Origin: Sphingomonas sp. BK580
GTDB taxonomy: Bacteria > Pseudomonadota > Alphaproteobacteria > Sphingomonadales > Sphingomonadaceae
Direction: 5' to 3'
NCBI RefSeq assembly: GCF_014194975.1
Contig: NZ_JACIAY010000005.1
Span: 186,001-250,000 of the forward strand
DNA length: 64,000 nt
The translations under genes and the position numbers were made by a program. The notes under the pieces were generated by a model. That model was not told where the DNA came from and did not search any database. It saw nothing but the letters and a program-made list of their open reading frames with translations. Position 1 is the stretch's first letter; each line of letters opens with the position of its first letter. Positions 1-9,429 of the stretch are shown one piece after another.

Positions 1-1797
1 CTTGAAGCTGAACCCGCCGCGCGCGAGGATCACGTTGTTCTTGGTGTCGATCAGGATCGGGTCGGTCGCCGCGACGCCGTCGCGCACGGTGAAGGCGATC
101 AGCCCGCAGTTGATCTGCACCGGCTCCTTGAGCTCCTGCTGGAACATCTTCTGGACGAAGGTGCCGAGGTCGATCTCGGCGAGCTCGACGTTGCGCGTCC
201 ACATCGTCCCGGCGGGCATCACGAAGGCGATACGGCCGCGCGCGCTGGCGAGCGAGTCGTGGATCGTGTCGCCGCGCCCCGTCAGCTGGATCCGGCCGCG
301 GATCGTCCCCGACGTGCCCGACTCGGCGACGCCGTAGCCGGCGAGCAGCCGCCCCATCGGTGTGGGCGCGAGGCGAATGTCGTAGCTGACCGCGCTCGGC
401 CGCTCGCGCGTGTCGAAGATCGCGTCGGCGGCGACGTTGCCGCGCGCCATCGCGAAGGTGAGCGGCGACAGCGCCAGCCGGCCGCGCTCGAGATCGAGCA
501 CCATGTCGATGTCGGAGATCGGCACGCGGCGGGAGCGCACCACGCCGACGTGCCACTTCAGGTCGGCGTCGAAGCGCTGCATCGTCGCCACCGGCAGCGC
601 GGCGTCGGGCAGGATCCGCGCGGGCGCCGCGCCGGTCGCGGCGGCGGCGGCGACCGCGCCTTTCTCCGCGACGATGTCGGGATTGTAGCCGATGAAGGGC
701 GCGGCATCGACGATGTCGAGCCGGCGCGTCGTCAGCTCCGAGTCGAGGTGGAGCCGCGCCCCGTTGGTGATCGTCAGCCGCCCGGCGACGTCGCTGTCGC
801 CGAACGTGCCGCTCATCCGCGTGAAGCGATACTCGTTGCCGCTCTGCACCAGCTGCGCGCGCAGGCGGTAGGTGCGCGTGTTGGGGATCACCACGCCGAT
901 CACGTCGAGCAGCGTCGACAGGTTGCGCCCGGTCGCGCGCACCGCCAAGGGCACGTTCTCGAACTCGGCGAGGCTGGGCAGCGTCCCCGCCACGTCGATC
1001 GTGTTGCCGGCCGCCCGCGCGCGCGCGACCAGCTCGTTGCGCCCGCGTGCCACCGTCGCGTCGGGCGAGAGCAGGCGTGCCGCCAGCGTGAAGGGCGTGT
1101 CGCGCAGCTGGCCGGTGCCGCTGAGCCCGACCGCCTGCCCGATGCGCGCGTCGGTCGAGCGGATCGTGTCGAGCGTCAGGTCGGCGAGCAGCCTCATGCG
1201 CGGGTCGCGGTAGCGCACCTGCGTGCCCGTGACGGTGGCGCGATCGATCCGCGGCAGGTCGAGCGGCTTGCCCGAGCCCTTGTCCTCGCTGAAGGTCCAG
1301 GTGTTGCGCGTGTGCGCGGGATCCCACTCGAGATCGACCGCGCCGTTCGTGAGATCGAGCCAGTAGAGCCGGCGCTTGCCGAACAGCAGCGACAGCGGCG
1401 CGATGCGCGAGTCGATCCGCTCCGCCGCGAAGAGGTTGGGCCGGGTCGCCCAGGCGGGATTGGCGATGGCGAGTCGCTCGGCGTAGAATTTGATCTTGAG
1501 CGGCGCGAGATAGAGCTGGAAGTCGCCGCCCACGCGCACCTGGCGATGCGTCAGCTTGCCGACGACGCTCTCGAACGGGCGCTTGAGGAAGCGGCCCTTG
1601 GTGACGAAGAGCACCAGCCACATCGCGGCGAGGAGCGCGAGCAGCCCCAGCGCGACGTTGCGCGCGATCCGCCAGCCGCGGCCGCGCGATCGGCCGGCGT
1701 CTTCCGGCGGCGCGGGCGGCGGTGATGCACCCGCCGCGCCGGTCGACGCCGCGGAGGGACCGGGCGCGGCGACCGTGTCGGGCGGGATCGTTGCCAT
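1..1797 (-). CDS. AsmA family protein, C-terminus cut by window edge
   Basis: The reading frame is open from an ATG at 1797 to the window edge, giving the first 599 residues. A Pro/Ala-rich cytoplasmic leader is followed by one hydrophobic helix (about residues 35-55) and then a long beta-rich periplasmic region. That is the layout of AsmA/TamB-like proteins, which are inner-membrane-anchored and implicated in outer-membrane homeostasis and phospholipid transport. The segment from the helix through [15 protein letters not shown] and on through repeated short strands resembles AsmA. It is transcribed away from rpmI. The family call is firm; the exact paralogue cannot be told. Confidence 0.8.
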   Translation of the reverse strand, partial: MATIPPDTVAAPGPSAASTGAAGASPPPAPPEDAGRSRGRGWRIARNVALGLLALLAAMWLVLFVTKGRFLKRPFESVVGKLTHRQVRVGGDFQLYLAPLKIKFYAERLAIANPAWATRPNLFAAERIDSRIAPLSLLFGKRRLYWLDLTNGAVDLEWDPAHTRNTWTFSEDKGSGKPLDLPRIDRATVTGTQVRYRDPRMRLLADLTLDTIRSTDARIGQAVGLSGTGQLRDTPFTLAARLLSPDATVARGRNELVARARAAGNTIDVAGTLPSLAEFENVPLAVRATGRNLSTLLDVIGVVIPNTRTYRLRAQLVQSGNEYRFTRMSGTFGDSDVAGRLTITNGARLHLDSELTTRRLDIVDAAPFIGYNPDIVAEKGAVAAAAATGAAPARILPDAALPVATMQRFDADLKWHVGVVRSRRVPISDIDMVLDLERGRLALSPLTFAMARGNVAADAIFDTRERPSAVSYDIRLAPTPMGRLLAGYGVAESGTSGTIRGRIQLTGRGDTIHDSLASARGRIAFVMPAGTMWTRNVELAEIDLGTFVQKMFQQELKEPVQINCGLIAFTVRDGVAATDPILIDTKNNVILARGGFSFK

Positions 1798-1992
1798 GGC
1801 GGTCCAATCGCGCGACGCGGCGGCGCGGTTCCCGGTACATCGCGCGCCACCGTGCCAGATGCGGGCGGTTGCTTTTCGCGGGGAGCGCGGCTAAGGCGCG
1901 CGCTTCTCCGAGCGATCGGCGGTGACGAACGGCCCGGCCATCCAGGGCTGCCGCGGCCGTTTCAGCCGAACGCTCCAGCAGAAAGGACGAAA

Positions 1993-2196
1993 ATGCCCAA
2001 GCTCAAGACCAAGAGCGGCGTCAAGAAGCGCTTCAAGCTCACCGCGACCGGCAAGATCAAGCACGGCGTCGCCGGCAAGCGCCACCGCCTCATCAGCCAC
2101 AACGCCAAGTACATCCGCCAGAATCGCGGCACCACGGTGCTGTCGAAGGCCGACACCGCGACGGTGAAGGCCTGGGCGCCGTACGGCCTGAACTGA
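1993..2196 (+). CDS. rpmI: 50S ribosomal protein L35
   Basis: This 67-residue basic protein starts [15 protein letters not shown] and ends KAWAPYGLN, the typical L35 sequence and length. It binds 23S rRNA in the large subunit. The ATG at 1993 is preceded by AAAGGACG, a good ribosome-binding site; an in-frame upstream extension has no such site and is rejected. rplT follows after 20 bp, the conserved rpmI-rplT pair. infC, the usual upstream partner, is absent: the upstream neighbour is the divergent AsmA gene. Confidence 0.97.
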   Translation: MPKLKTKSGVKKRFKLTATGKIKHGVAGKRHRLISHNAKYIRQNRGTTVLSKADTATVKAWAPYGLN

Positions 2197-2216
2197 GCGA
2201 CGAGGAGGAATAGCTT

Positions 2217-2582
2217 ATGGCACGCGTCAAGCGGGGCGTCACCACTCGCGCCAAGCACAAGAACATCCTGGAGCAGGCGAAGGGCTATCGCGGCCGTCGC
2301 AAGAACACCATCCGCGTCGCGCGGCAGGCGGTCGAGAAGGCCGGCCAGTATGCCTATCGCGACCGCAAGGTGAAGAAGCGGACCTTCCGCGGCCTGTGGA
2401 TCCAGCGCATCAACGCCGGCGTCCGCGCCGAGGGCCTGACCTACAGCCAGTTCATGCACGGGCTGAAGCTCGCGGGCGTCGAGCTGGACCGCAAGGTGCT
2501 GGCGGATATCGCGATGAACGAGGGCGCCGCCTTCACCGCGATCATCGCCCAGGCGAAGGCCGCGCTGCCGCAGGCGGCGTGA
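2217..2582 (+). CDS. rplT: 50S ribosomal protein L20
   Basis: This 121-residue protein begins [20 protein letters not shown] and contains the L20 core ([20 protein letters not shown]). L20 binds 23S rRNA early in 50S assembly and in many bacteria represses its own operon. A strong AGGAGGA ribosome-binding site sits 8 bp before the ATG. The gene is co-transcribed with rpmI and followed at once by a strong hairpin terminator, so it is probably separated transcriptionally from pheST downstream. Confidence 0.98.
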   Translation: MARVKRGVTTRAKHKNILEQAKGYRGRRKNTIRVARQAVEKAGQYAYRDRKVKKRTFRGLWIQRINAGVRAEGLTYSQFMHGLKLAGVELDRKVLADIAMNEGAAFTAIIAQAKAALPQAA

Positions 2583-2604
2583 GGCTTCCTCCGCGATGAT
2601 ACAG

Positions 2605-2635
2605 GGGGCGCTGGTGGCGACACCGGCGCCCCTTT
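2605..2635 (+). terminator. Rho-independent terminator after rplT
   Basis: A 12-bp stem with one G-T pair (arms 2605-2616 and 2621-2632) encloses a GCGA loop and is followed by a T-rich stretch (TTTCTCGTT). It lies 22 bp after the rplT stop and should end the rpmI-rplT transcript. Confidence 0.8.
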
Positions 2636-2694
2636 CTCGTTGGGGGCGTGCTGGTGTTGGTCGCGTCGTGCTACATCGCCGAGGACATCGGCTC

Positions 2695-2806
2695 TGGATC
2701 CCCGCCTACGCGGGGATGACGGAGAAGAGGAGAGGACCGCGAGGACGTTCCAGCGCCATAGCGAGCCAACGGCCCCAACCGTCATCCCCGCGCAGGCGGG
2801 GATCCA
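2695..2806. repeat. REPIN-like inverted repeat pair
   Basis: Two 28-bp arms (2695-2722 and 2779-2806) are reverse complements with a single mismatch. Each arm is itself a palindrome built on CCCCGC...GCGGGG. The outer ends read TGGATCC and the inner ends GTCATCC-type. The pair flanks a 56-bp spacer. The same architecture recurs at 28592-28668, 39941-40036, 42251-42328, 42370-42467, 59279-59370 and 62205-62298. Confidence 0.85.
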
Positions 2807-2878
2807 GATACGATAAGATCGGCGAGGGCATGGCCGGCTCGGCGTCGATCGATTGGGGCCGACGACCGGACGTGGCCG

Positions 2879-3196
2879 ATGCGGATCCCCTGCGTGTACA
2901 TCATGGCGAGCGGGCAGCACGGCACGCTCCACATCGGCGTCACCTCCCATCTCGCCGCGCGGGTGATTCAGCACCGCGAAGGATTGATCCCGGGTTTCAC
3001 CAGCCGCTATCGCTTGATGCGGCTCGTCTGGTTCGAGACGGCGGACACCATGGAAGCGGCGATCCGGCGCGAGAAGCAGATGAAAAAGTGGAAGCGTGAC
3101 TGGAAGCTGCGCCTGATCGAAGAGGCTAACCCGCATTGGCAGGACCTCGCGATCGATCTCGGCTTGGCTCCAGCGCCGAACGGAAGAGAGCAATGA
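2879..3196 (+). CDS. GIY-YIG nuclease family protein
   Basis: This 105-residue protein has a compact single-domain GIY-YIG fold of the small COG2827 type: VYIM at residues 6-9, then HIGVTS in place of the YIG strand, an Arg/His-rich helix ([11 protein letters not shown]), a conserved Glu in the [14 protein letters not shown] helix, and the usual NPHWQDL ending. Family members are putative DNA endonucleases without clear physiological substrates. The stop codon overlaps the pheS start (ATGA), so pheS translation may be coupled to it. A REPIN-like pair lies 72 bp upstream. The gene interrupts the common rplT-pheS neighbourhood, suggesting acquisition. Confidence 0.85.
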   Translation: MRIPCVYIMASGQHGTLHIGVTSHLAARVIQHREGLIPGFTSRYRLMRLVWFETADTMEAAIRREKQMKKWKRDWKLRLIEEANPHWQDLAIDLGLAPAPNGREQ

Positions 3197-4302
3197 CCGA
3201 TACCGACGAGCTTCAGACCCACCTGCTCGCCGCGATCGCCGCGGCCGCGGGGCTCGACGCGCTCGAGGCGGTGCGGGTCGAGGCGCTCGGCAAGCAGGGG
3301 CGCGTCACCGCGCTGCTCAAGACACTCGGCGCGCTGTCGCCCGAGGAGCGCCAGGCGCGCGGCCCCGCGATCCACCAATTGCGCGAGGCGGTCACCGCGG
3401 CGATCGCCGCGCGCAAGGCGGTGCTGGAGCAGGTCGCGCTCGACGCGCAGCTCGCCAGCGAGGCGCTCGACATGACGCTGCCGGTCGACCTGCCTGCGAG
3501 CGGCACGGTCCACCCGGTCAGCCAGGTGATGGACGAGCTGGCCGAGATCTTCGCCGACCTCGGCTTCGCGGTCGCCACCGGGCCCGAGATCGAGGACGAC
3601 TGGCACAATTTCGGCGCGCTCAACATCCCGGACACGCACCCGGCGCGCGCGATGCAGGACACCTTCTACGTGGCGCAAGCCGAGGGCGCCGGGGCCGCGC
3701 CCCTGGTGCTGCGCACGCATACCTCGCCGGTGCAGATCCGCACCATGGTCGAGGTCGCGCGCCGCCAGAACGGCGCGGGCGCGCCGATCCGCATCATCGC
3801 GCCGGGCCGCGTCTATCGCTCCGACTGGGACGCGACGCACACGCCGATGTTCCACCAGGTCGAGGGGCTGGTGATCGACAAGGGCATCACGCTCGGCCAC
3901 CTGAAGTGGACGCTCGAGACCTTCCTCAAGGCCTTCTTCGAGCGCGACGACGTCGTGCTGCGGCTGCGCCCGAGCTATTTTCCGTTCACCGAACCCTCCG
4001 CCGAGGTCGACGTCGGCTTCTCGGTCGAGAAAGGCAAGCGGGTCATCGGCGGCGATGCGGGCTGGATGGAGGTGCTCGGCAGCGGCATGGTCCACCCGCG
4101 CGTGATCGCCAACTGCGGGCTCGATCCCGCGGAGTGGCAGGGCTTCGCCTTCGGCTGCGGGATCGACCGGCTGGCGATGCTGAAATACGGCATCGACGAC
4201 CTGCGCCCGATGTTCGAGGCCGACACGCGCTGGCTGCACCACTACGGCTTCGCCGCGCTCGACGTCCCGACCCTGTCGGGCGGCGTCGGCACCCCCGCCT
4301 GA
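3193..4302 (+). CDS. pheS: Phenylalanine-tRNA ligase alpha subunit
   Basis: This 369-residue catalytic subunit of the (alpha-beta)2 synthetase charges tRNA-Phe in the cytoplasm. An N-terminal coiled-coil (about residues 1-90) is followed by the class II catalytic domain with motif 2 ([19 protein letters not shown]) and motif 3 ([14 protein letters not shown]). The ATG at 3193 is chosen because it begins [11 protein letters not shown] at the family length; an upstream in-frame start would add 19 atypical residues. It overlaps the GIY-YIG gene by 4 bp, and pheT follows after 25 bp. Confidence 0.96.
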   Translation: MTDTDELQTHLLAAIAAAAGLDALEAVRVEALGKQGRVTALLKTLGALSPEERQARGPAIHQLREAVTAAIAARKAVLEQVALDAQLASEALDMTLPVDLPASGTVHPVSQVMDELAEIFADLGFAVATGPEIEDDWHNFGALNIPDTHPARAMQDTFYVAQAEGAGAAPLVLRTHTSPVQIRTMVEVARRQNGAGAPIRIIAPGRVYRSDWDATHTPMFHQVEGLVIDKGITLGHLKWTLETFLKAFFERDDVVLRLRPSYFPFTEPSAEVDVGFSVEKGKRVIGGDAGWMEVLGSGMVHPRVIANCGLDPAEWQGFAFGCGIDRLAMLKYGIDDLRPMFEADTRWLHHYGFAALDVPTLSGGVGTPA

Positions 4303-4327
4303 CCTTCCTTCAGCTCCGGACGAACCG

Positions 4328-6718
4328 ATGAAATTCACGCTCTCCTGGCTCAAGGACCATCTCGACACGAGCGAGTCGCTCGACTCGATCCTCGCCGCGC
4401 TCACCCGCGTCGGGCTCGAGGTGGAGGGAGTCGAGAACCCCGCCGCGCGGCTCGGCGGCTTCCGCGTCGCGCGCGTGCTCACCGCCGCGCCGCACCCGCA
4501 GGCCGACAAGCTCCAGGTGCTCACGGTCGAGGCCGGCCCCGAGGTCAACGGCGGCGCGCCGCTCCAGGTGGTGTGCGGCGCGCCCAACGCGCGTGCCGGT
4601 CTGGTCGGCGTGTTCGGCACCGCTGGCGCGACCGTCCCCGCCAACGGCATGGTGCTGCGCGTCGCCGCGATCCGCGGGGTCGAGTCGAACGGCATGATGT
4701 GCTCGTCGCGCGAGCTCGAGCTGGGCGACGACCATGACGGCATCATCGAGCTGGCCTCGGATGCGCCGGTCGGCGCGACGTTCGCCGACTATGCCGGGCT
4801 CGATGACGCGGTGATCGACGTGTCGGTCACGCCCAACCGCCCCGACTGCATGGGCGTGCGCGGCATCGCGCGCGACCTCGCCGCGGCGGGGCTCGGCACG
4901 CTCGTGCCATTGACCGTGCCACAGGTTCCCGGCGAAGGCTCCGGCCCCGACGTGCGGATCGAGGATCCCGCGGGCTGCCCGGCCTTCTACGCGCAGGCGG
5001 TCGCGGGCCTCAGCAACGGCGAGTCGCCCGAGTGGATGCGCCGTCGCCTCCGCGCGATTGGGCAGAAGCCGATCTCGACCCTGGTCGACATCACCAACTA
5101 TCTCACCGTCGACCTCGGCCGCCCGCTGCACGTCTACGACCGCGCGCGTCTCTCCGGCGGCCTGGTGGCGCGCCAGGCGCGCGAGGGCGAGGGCGTCGCG
5201 GCGCTTAACGGCCGGACCTACACGCTCGCCGCGGGGATGACCGTGATCGCCGACGACGTCGCGGTGCACGACATCGGCGGCATCATGGGCGGCGCGCACT
5301 CCGGCGTCTCCGCGGCCACCACCGACGTGATCATCGAATGCGCCTATTTCGCGCCCGACGCGATCGCGCGCACCGGGCAGAAGCTGGCGCTGACCAGCGA
5401 CGCGCGCCAGCGCTTCGAGCGCGGCGTCGACCCGGCGTTCCTCGACGACGGGCTCGCGATCGCCACCTTCCTCGTCCAGGAATATTGCGGCGGCACCGCT
5501 AGCACGGTCACGCGCGTGGGCGCGCCGCCGGTGACGATGCCGACCTATGCCTACGACCCGGCGCGCGCCGCGACGCTCGGCGGCCTCGACGTGCCGGCCG
5601 ATCGCCAGCGCGCGATCCTCGAGTCGCTCGGCTTCACCGTCTCACCCGAGTGGCAGGTCACCTCGCCGACCTGGCGCCCCGACGTGGACGGCACCGCCGA
5701 CCTGGTCGAGGAAGTGATCCGGATCGAGGGGCTCGACCGCGTCGCGGCGGTGCCGCTGCCGCGGGTCGCCGGCGTCGCGCGCCCCACCGCCACGCCCGAG
5801 CAGAAGGTCGAGCGCCGCGTTCGCCGCGCCGCCGCGGTGCGCGGGCTCGACGAGGCGGTGACGTGGAGCTTCATCGCGGAACGCCATGCCGCGGTGTTCG
5901 GCGGTGGCGACTGGACGCTCGCCAACCCGATCAGCGAGGAGCTCAAGGTCATGCGGCCGTCGCTGCTCTCCGGGCTGCTCGCCGCCGCCGAGCGCAACCT
6001 GCGCCAGGGCGCGGAGGGCGTGCGGCTGTTCGAGCTGGGTCGGCGCTATCTGGCGAAGGACGGCGCGCCGCACGAGCGCGCCACGCTCGGTATCGTGCTC
6101 GCGGGCGACCGGCGCCCACGCGGCTGGCGCGAGGGCAAGGCCGCCGGCCACGACGCCTATGACGCCAAGGCCGAGGCGCTCGCGCTGCTCGCCGCGGCGG
6201 GGGCGCCGGTCGACAATCTCCAGGTGATGGGCGAGGCGGGCGAGGCCTTCCACCCCGGTCGCTCCGGGACGCTGCGGCTCGGCCCCAAGACGGTGCTGGC
6301 GGCGTTCGGCGCGGTCCATCCCGCGGTGCTACGCGCCTTCGACTTGTCCGGCCCGGTCGCCGCGGTCGAGCTGTACCTCGACTCGCTGCCGGCCAAGCGC
6401 GGCACCGGCTTCATGCGCCCCGCCTATGCGCCGCCCGCGCTCCAGCCGGTGCGGCGCGACTTCGCCTTCCTCGCCCCCGTCGCGCTCACCGCCGAGGCGC
6501 TGACGCGCGCGGCCAAGGGTGCCGAGAAGGCCGCGATCGTGCGCGCGCGCGTGTTCGACGTGTTCACCGGCACGGGCGTGCCAGAGGGGCAGAAGTCGGT
6601 CGCGCTGGAAGTGGTGCTCCAGCCCGGCGAGAAGAGTTTCACCGACGCCGAGCTCAAGGCGATCGCCGACAAGGTGGTCGCCGCGGCGGGCAAACTGGGA
6701 GCGAGCTTGCGTGGCTGA
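4328..6718 (+). CDS. pheT: Phenylalanine-tRNA ligase beta subunit
   Basis: This 796-residue subunit is of normal length. It begins MKFTLSWLKDHLDT and shows an EMAP-type tRNA-binding domain (about 40-150), B3/B4 editing domain, B5 domain (around the PTWRPDVDGTADLVEEVIRI segment), the catalytic-like core and a C-terminal ferredoxin-fold anticodon-binding domain (about 700-796). It provides tRNA recognition and editing of mis-charged Tyr. The last 8 bp overlap the GTG start of the epimerase-like gene. Confidence 0.96.
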   Translation: MKFTLSWLKDHLDTSESLDSILAALTRVGLEVEGVENPAARLGGFRVARVLTAAPHPQADKLQVLTVEAGPEVNGGAPLQVVCGAPNARAGLVGVFGTAGATVPANGMVLRVAAIRGVESNGMMCSSRELELGDDHDGIIELASDAPVGATFADYAGLDDAVIDVSVTPNRPDCMGVRGIARDLAAAGLGTLVPLTVPQVPGEGSGPDVRIEDPAGCPAFYAQAVAGLSNGESPEWMRRRLRAIGQKPISTLVDITNYLTVDLGRPLHVYDRARLSGGLVARQAREGEGVAALNGRTYTLAAGMTVIADDVAVHDIGGIMGGAHSGVSAATTDVIIECAYFAPDAIARTGQKLALTSDARQRFERGVDPAFLDDGLAIATFLVQEYCGGTASTVTRVGAPPVTMPTYAYDPARAATLGGLDVPADRQRAILESLGFTVSPEWQVTSPTWRPDVDGTADLVEEVIRIEGLDRVAAVPLPRVAGVARPTATPEQKVERRVRRAAAVRGLDEAVTWSFIAERHAAVFGGGDWTLANPISEELKVMRPSLLSGLLAAAERNLRQGAEGVRLFELGRRYLAKDGAPHERATLGIVLAGDRRPRGWREGKAAGHDAYDAKAEALALLAAAGAPVDNLQVMGEAGEAFHPGRSGTLRLGPKTVLAAFGAVHPAVLRAFDLSGPVAAVELYLDSLPAKRGTGFMRPAYAPPALQPVRRDFAFLAPVALTAEALTRAAKGAEKAAIVRARVFDVFTGTGVPEGQKSVALEVVLQPGEKSFTDAELKAIADKVVAAAGKLGASLRG

Positions 6719-7586
6719 GTGGATCCGAATCTCGAACGGGGTGCTGAGCGCGGCGATCGACCCGCACGGCGCGCAGCTCTCCTCGCTGACCGACGCCGAC
6801 GGGCGCGAGCTGATGACCGACGCCGACCCGCGTTTCTGGAACGGGCGCGCGCCGATCCTCTTCCCCGTGGTGGGCGCGCCGTCGGGCGAGACGATCCGCG
6901 TCGACGGCGTCGACTATCCGATGCGCAAGCACGGGTTCGCGCGGAGAAGCGACTTCGCGGTGATCGAGGCGACGCCGACCCGCGCGGTGTTCGCGCTGAC
7001 TGACGACCCTGCGACGCGCGCGCACTACCCCTTTGCGTTTCGGCTCGAGCTCGCCTACACGCTCGCCGGCGCCACGCTGGCGATCGAGGCGACCGTCGCC
7101 AACCCCGCGGACGTGCCGCTGCCGGCGAGCTTCGGCTTCCATCCCGCCTTCGCCTGGCCGCTCCCTTATGGCCACGCGCGCGCCGACCACCGCATCGTCT
7201 TCGCCGCGGACGAGCCGGGGCGGCTGCGCAGCATCGCCGCCGACGGCACGATCGCGGCGGCGACGGTGCCCTCCCCGCTCGACGGGCGCGTGCTGCGGCT
7301 CGACGACGCGCTGTTCGCGCATGACGCGCTGGTGTGGGATGCGGTGGTGTCGCAGTCGGTGCGCTACGGCGCGGACGCGGGCCCGCAGCTAGAGATCACC
7401 TTCCCCGACACGCCCAAGCTGGGGATCTGGACCAAGCCGGGCGCGGCGTTCGTGTGCGTCGAGCCGTGGCACGGCATCGCCGACCCCGAGGGCTACATCG
7501 GCGAGTATCGCGACAAGCCGGGCGTGTTCGAGGTGGCGCCCGGGAGCGAGAAGCGCATCACGATGGGCGTGGCGCTGGTCAAATAG
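6711..7586 (+). CDS. Aldose 1-epimerase family protein (LacX/GalM-like)
   Basis: This 291-residue protein has the galactose-mutarotase beta-supersandwich signature: GFHPAFAWPL carrying the family His, and a late CVEPWHGIADP motif with the catalytic Glu region. Such enzymes interconvert sugar anomers, and the short LacX-like branch may act on other hexose derivatives. The GTG at 6711 is the start because it gives the MAEWIRISNGVLSA-type N-terminus and overlaps pheT by 8 bp. Longer in-frame starts lie wholly inside pheT. The true substrate is unknown. Confidence 0.85.
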   Translation: MAEWIRISNGVLSAAIDPHGAQLSSLTDADGRELMTDADPRFWNGRAPILFPVVGAPSGETIRVDGVDYPMRKHGFARRSDFAVIEATPTRAVFALTDDPATRAHYPFAFRLELAYTLAGATLAIEATVANPADVPLPASFGFHPAFAWPLPYGHARADHRIVFAADEPGRLRSIAADGTIAAATVPSPLDGRVLRLDDALFAHDALVWDAVVSQSVRYGADAGPQLEITFPDTPKLGIWTKPGAAFVCVEPWHGIADPEGYIGEYRDKPGVFEVAPGSEKRITMGVALVK

Positions 7587-7774
7587 CGAGAGGCGCCCCG
7601 CCCTCTGCCAGCGGGAAGTGCCGCGACCTTCTTACCGTGGGCGCCACTCAGCGGCTTATCTCACCCACGTCATTCCGTGCTCCGACACACGCCGGCGCCC
7701 GGAGCACGGGACGCGGCGCCCGTTGTCCCGCGCCCCCGCCAGCGCAGGAGCAACGAGGAGGACGACGGACAGCC

Positions 7775-8119
7775 TCAGCCGTCGTAGTCGGCGCCGAGGT
7801 TCTGGTTGCGCGGCGGGGCGACCGCGGTGAGGCGCAGCGCCTCGGCCGAGGCGGCGAGGCTGCCGATCGCGTCGGCCTCTTCCTCGTCGTCGATCTGGAC
7901 GCGCTGGAGGCTCTGCACCACCGACTCGTGCAGCTCGTCGGGCTTGACCGTCTCCTCGGCGATCTCGCGCAGCGCGACCACCGGGTTCTTGTCGCGATCG
8001 CGGTCGATCGTCAGCTCGGCGCCGCCCGACACCTGCCGCGCGCGCTGGGCGGCGAGCAGGACGAGGTCGAAGCGGTTCGGGATCTTGTCGACGCAATCCT
8101 CGACGGTGACGCGCGCCAT
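7775..8119 (-). CDS. rpoZ: RNA polymerase omega subunit
   Basis: This 114-residue protein begins [20 protein letters not shown] and continues [20 protein letters not shown] and [15 protein letters not shown], the classic omega fold that helps assemble and stabilise the beta' subunit. The acidic C-terminus ([14 protein letters not shown]) is typical of alphaproteobacterial omega. It is convergent with the epimerase-like gene and divergent from the phospholipase gene. The 188 bp beyond its stop (7587-7774) hold no gene, only imperfect palindromes resembling the CTCCGGCG-type repeats. Confidence 0.96.
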   Translation of the reverse strand: MARVTVEDCVDKIPNRFDLVLLAAQRARQVSGGAELTIDRDRDKNPVVALREIAEETVKPDELHESVVQSLQRVQIDDEEEADAIGSLAASAEALRLTAVAPPRNQNLGADYDG

Positions 8120-8255
8120 CGCGTATCCTCTTGTCGTAAACTTCAGGGAAGCGTTGGCATCTAGTCGAGCACCGGCCAGCCGTCAAGGAAGCCGCGCCCC
8201 GCGCCGGGGCAGCGGCGCGCTTGCCCGCCGCGGCGCGACCCGCCATCTGAGAACG

Positions 8256-9428
8256 ATGGATGACGCCCCCGCCCAGCCGACGTTCACCGTGGAGGGAAAC
8301 CGCCTGACGCTGCTCGACACCGGCCCGCGCCGGCTGGAAGGGCTGATCGCGCTGATTGACGGCGCGCGCCACTCACTGCGCGTGCTCTATTACATCTACG
8401 CCGACGATGAGTCGGGTCGCCGCGTCAACGCCGCGCTCGCCGCCGCGGCGGCGCGCGGCGTGCGCGTCGCGCTGATCGTCGACGGCTTCGGCAGCGACGA
8501 CGCCGATGCCGACTTCTTCGCCGAGCTGGACCGGGCGGGCGTGTCGGTGTGCCGCTTCTCGCCGCGGCTGGGGCGGCGCTACCTGCTGCGCAACCACCAG
8601 AAGCTCGCGCTCGCCGACGCCGAGACCGATGAGCCGCGGATCATCATCGGCGGCTTCAACATCGAGGACGATTATTTCGGCACGCCGCGCGAGCAGGCGT
8701 GGCGCGATCTCGGGCTGCTGCTCGAGGGCCCCGCCGCGGCACGGATGGCGGGCTATTTCGACGCGCTGGAGCGGGGCATCCACGGCGGCGGGCGAGTGCG
8801 CCGGCTCAACCGGGCGCTGGCGCGATGGAGCGAGAACGACGGCAAGCTGCGCTGGCTGATCGGCGGTCCGACGCGCGAACTGTCACCCTGGGCGCGCGCG
8901 ATCCGCGACGACATGCGGCGCGCGACCCGGATCGACGTGATCGCGGGCTATTTCACGCCGAGCCCGACGCTGCTGCGCGCGCTCGACCGCGCCGGTCGCC
9001 GCGCCGCCGCGGTGCGGGTCGTCACCGCGTCCACGTCGGACAACAACGTGACGATCGCGGCGGCGCGCTTCACCTACGCGGGGCTGCTGCGCCGCGGGGT
9101 GCGCGTGTTCGAATATGCCGCCACCAAGCTGCACACCAAATTGTACGTCGTCGACGACGCCACCTGGATCGGCAGCGCCAACCTCGACATGCGCAGCCTG
9201 TTCATCAACCTCGAGCTGATGCTGCGGATCGACGACCCCGCGTTCGCCGCGCACGCGCGCGCCTATGTCGAGGGCGAGATTGGGCAGTCGAACGAGGTGA
9301 CGCCCGAGGCCTATCGCGCCGCGACCGGCTGGTGGCAGCGCGGCAAGCAGTTCGTCGCCTATCTGCTCACCGCGGTAGCCGATCCGGCGATCTCGCGCGG
9401 GCTCAACTGGGGGATCGACGAGGGCTGA
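8256..9428 (+). CDS. Phospholipase D-family protein (cardiolipin synthase-like)
   Basis: This 390-residue protein has two HKD motifs: HQKLALAD at 114-121 and HTKLYVVD at about 292-299, each followed by the GG/GSxN-type segment (IIIGGFNI; WIGSANLDMRS). Both catalytic histidines are present, so a phosphatidyl-transfer or phosphodiesterase reaction is likely. Cardiolipin synthase is the best guess, but no N-terminal membrane helices are seen, unlike Cls. The ATG at 8256 begins MDDAPAQPTFTVEGN; the 5' in-frame extension overlaps rpoZ and is rejected. The stop is 1 bp from the convergent chemoreceptor gene's stop. Confidence 0.85.
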   Translation: MDDAPAQPTFTVEGNRLTLLDTGPRRLEGLIALIDGARHSLRVLYYIYADDESGRRVNAALAAAAARGVRVALIVDGFGSDDADADFFAELDRAGVSVCRFSPRLGRRYLLRNHQKLALADAETDEPRIIIGGFNIEDDYFGTPREQAWRDLGLLLEGPAAARMAGYFDALERGIHGGGRVRRLNRALARWSENDGKLRWLIGGPTRELSPWARAIRDDMRRATRIDVIAGYFTPSPTLLRALDRAGRRAAAVRVVTASTSDNNVTIAAARFTYAGLLRRGVRVFEYAATKLHTKLYVVDDATWIGSANLDMRSLFINLELMLRIDDPAFAAHARAYVEGEIGQSNEVTPEAYRAATGWWQRGKQFVAYLLTAVADPAISRGLNWGIDEG

Positions 9429-9429
9429 G

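Noticed and set aside
259..1725. A + strand open frame of nearly 500 codons at the left end
   Set aside because: It is the antisense of the AsmA-family gene, which has a clear membrane helix and start on the minus strand.
1798..1992. infC or other initiation factor gene upstream of rpmI
   Set aside because: The 195-bp divergent gap has no room for it and the frame reads no IF3 motifs.
7675..7735. Another REPIN-like pair near rpoZ
   Set aside because: CTCCG- and GGAGCAC-type palindromes are present, but the two arms do not pair well enough to call a full element.
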